The notes under the pieces: model-generated
The model's input: the letters and a program-made list of their open reading frames with translations, nothing else
Database searches by the model: none
Told to the model about the DNA's origin: nothing
Position numbers and translations under genes: made by a program
Origin: UBA2421 sp002343075
GTDB lineage: Bacteria > Planctomycetota > Phycisphaerae > Tepidisphaerales > Tepidisphaeraceae
Direction: 5' to 3'
Assembly: GCA_937982565.1 (NCBI GenBank)
Contig: CALJLN010000019.1
Span: forward strand, 1-64,000
Length of the DNA stretch: 64,000 nucleotides
In this document: in pieces, positions 62,367 through 64,000 of the stretch
How positions within the stretch are numbered: position 1 is the stretch's first letter
How the letters are laid out: every line of letters begins with the position of its first letter

Positions 62367-64000
62367 ATGAGTGTTTCAATGAATCATCCGCGAATTCGCC
62401 TGATCGTTGTCGCCGCGGGGATGGTGGGCTTGCTCGCGGGGTGCAGGTCGCGGCCCGCTGCACCCGAGGCTGCCGCGCGGCCGGTGTTGCGGACCGCACC
62501 GGCAACCCAACCCGACGCCACCCTCGACGCCATCCGCGACGAAGGGCTGAACCGTTCGCAGGCGATGACCACGCTCGATTACCTTTGCAACGTCATCGGC
62601 CCTCGACTCACCGGCTCGCCGGGCGCGCTGCAAGCCAACCAATGGACGCGCGACAAGCTCACCGAGTGGGGGCTGAGCAATGCAACGCTCGAAGAGTGGG
62701 GACCCTTCGGCCGGGGGTGGACACTCCAGCGGTTCTCGATGCAGGTGGTTGAGCCGAACACCATCATCATCAACGCGCTGCCCAAGGCATGGTCGCCGGG
62801 GCTGGATGCGCCAATCGCAGCCGAGATTGTGCATGTGGACGCCAAGACTGAAGCTGAACTCGAGCCGTTCAAGGGAACGCTCAAGGGAAAAATCGTACTC
62901 CTCGGCAGCACTCGCGACGTCGAGGCGCGCTTCGAGCCACTTGCCACCCGGCTGAGCGAGGCCGAGCTGAACGAGCTGGCCACCGCCGAACCGGGAAGTA
63001 ATGGCATGTCGCTCACACTCGGCCAGCCTCAACCACGGACGATGACCCGGTCGGAGCGGCAGGCGCAGCTGGCCGAGTCGGGCGCGCTGGGAGAACGGCT
63101 CATGCGCCGGCGAGATCGATCGGCCGGCGCGCGCCCCGCCGCCGAACCCGCCACTTCGCCCGCAACGCGCCCGGGTCGTGGCCGCGGCGATCCATTTTCT
63201 TCGCGCGCACTCCAATTCGCTCATGACGAAGGTGCAATTCTGGTCGCCACGCCCAGCAGTCGGGGCGATGGTGGGACATTTTTTGTGCAAGGGGCTTCCA
63301 TCCCCGGCGAGACAACGCCACAGCGTTCGACGACACAGCAATCGACGACACAGCTTACGGCGACACAGGCATCGACAACTTCGGCACCAGCGACCGCATC
63401 GGCCCCGCCCACAACCCTGCCCGCGCGGCCGCGCGTGTGGGAGAAGAGCGCCCCACCCATTCCGCCGCAGGTGGGAATGGCAATCGAAGACTACAACCGG
63501 CTGGCCCGCATGATCAAGCTCGGCATCACGCCAAGGGCCGAGGTCGATTTGCGCGTGCAGTTTCACGAAGAGACCGAGATGGCGTTTAACACCATCGCCG
63601 AGATTCCCGGAACCGATTTGAAAGACGAAATCGTGATGGTCGGCGGGCACCTCGATTCCTGGCACGGCGGGACGGGCGCGACCGACAACGCGATCGGTGC
63701 CGTGGCCGCAATGGAGGCCGTGCGCATCATCAAGGCCCTCGACCTCAAGCCGCGGCGCACCATTCGCGTGGCCCTCTGGACCGGTGAAGAGCAAGGCCTC
63801 TACGGCTCGGCGGCGTATGTGAAGAAGCATTTTGCCTCCGACCCCGATGCCGAGACGCGACGCGATTATCAGCGCGCCCAGCGCATGATTGAGCGAGGCG
63901 AAATCGTCGATGCGGCGCAAATCGGCGCGCCCACAACCGTTCCAACAACCCGACGGCTCGACAAGCTGCCCGATTACGAAAAGCTAAGCGCGTACTACAA
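62367..64000 (+). CDS. M28-family metallopeptidase lipoprotein (partial, cut by the window end)
   Basis: The frame is open from the ATG to the last base: 544 residues are visible and there is no stop. The N-terminus is a lipoprotein signal (GMVGLLAGC). A protease-associated-like domain follows and contains a low-complexity Arg/Pro/Ala then Thr/Gln-rich insert (about residues 235-350). The catalytic part starts near 400 with VGGHLDSWHGGTGATDNAIG and WTGEEQGLYGS: His, Asp and Glu zinc ligands of M28 aminopeptidases. Start could also be the ATG at 62379. The C-terminal end lies outside the window. Confidence 0.9.
   Translation, partial: MSVSMNHPRIRLIVVAAGMVGLLAGCRSRPAAPEAAARPVLRTAPATQPDATLDAIRDEGLNRSQAMTTLDYLCNVIGPRLTGSPGALQANQWTRDKLTEWGLSNATLEEWGPFGRGWTLQRFSMQVVEPNTIIINALPKAWSPGLDAPIAAEIVHVDAKTEAELEPFKGTLKGKIVLLGSTRDVEARFEPLATRLSEAELNELATAEPGSNGMSLTLGQPQPRTMTRSERQAQLAESGALGERLMRRRDRSAGARPAAEPATSPATRPGRGRGDPFSSRALQFAHDEGAILVATPSSRGDGGTFFVQGASIPGETTPQRSTTQQSTTQLTATQASTTSAPATASAPPTTLPARPRVWEKSAPPIPPQVGMAIEDYNRLARMIKLGITPRAEVDLRVQFHEETEMAFNTIAEIPGTDLKDEIVMVGGHLDSWHGGTGATDNAIGAVAAMEAVRIIKALDLKPRRTIRVALWTGEEQGLYGSAAYVKKHFASDPDAETRRDYQRAQRMIERGEIVDAAQIGAPTTVPTTRRLDKLPDYEKLSAYY

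Noticed and set aside
62376..63920. A 514-residue open frame on the minus strand
   Set aside because: It lies opposite the M28 peptidase, whose motifs are clear on the plus strand. GC-rich genes create long antisense frames; no motif, leader or ribosome-binding site supports this one.

Overview
The window looks like chromosomal DNA of a planctomycete, most likely class Phycisphaerae (inference). A 16S rRNA gene on the minus strand carries a helix-338 sequence that matches neither EUB338-I nor EUB338-II. There are three solitary pseudopilins of the type planctomycetes carry in large numbers, a SpoVG with an inserted zinc ribbon, LPS genes (kdsB, lptB) and a kdsB-pyrG pair like that of Chlamydiae. 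Coding is dense and GC-rich. I see no transposase, prophage, CRISPR array or tRNA gene.

Layout. 1-2.5 kb: 16S rRNA with a long leader holding a boxA-like element and a strong sigma70-like promoter. 2.5-9 kb: GTP-dependent PEP carboxykinase overlapping an Rrf2 regulator whose promoter carries a perfect palindrome, then lipoprotein, maf, DUF192, PP2C phosphatase and a Tat-exported phosphoesterase. 9-17.6 kb: a redox block of decaheme cytochrome c, SthA-type transhydrogenase, a CcsB-CcsA cytochrome c maturation fusion and a divergent tetraheme cytochrome. 17.6-26.6 kb: phospholipase-like protein, lone atpG, groES with a receiver-like partner, exported hydrolase, NlpC/P60 peptidase, peptidoglycan amidase and a phosphoesterase/beta-propeller fusion. 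26.6-32.5 kb: recR, a candidate structured RNA with a strong terminator, ispE, spoVG, tyrA and accA. 32.7-48 kb: amino-acid catabolism (lysine dehydrogenase, aminoadipate-semialdehyde dehydrogenase, acyl-CoA dehydrogenase, a 2-oxoacid dehydrogenase E1a/E1b/E2 set, acyl-CoA carboxylase, DUF1446), interrupted by two pseudopilins. 48-56.7 kb: D-aminoacylase, comF, kdsB, pyrG, cspA, a 0.57-kb gap with two perfect DnaA boxes, lptB and an HDOD-GGDEF protein. 56.7-64 kb: membrane glycosyltransferase, 2-hydroxyacid dehydrogenase, sialate O-acetylesterase, a third pseudopilin, and an M28 peptidase cut by the window end.

The most unusual signal is non-coding. At least eight junctions carry inverted pairs of arms built from short degenerate units, in several sequence families. 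The arms run into genes: they supply stop codons, lie against a start codon, hold a ribosome-binding site, encode the hydrophobic core of two signal peptides and encode a protein C-terminus.
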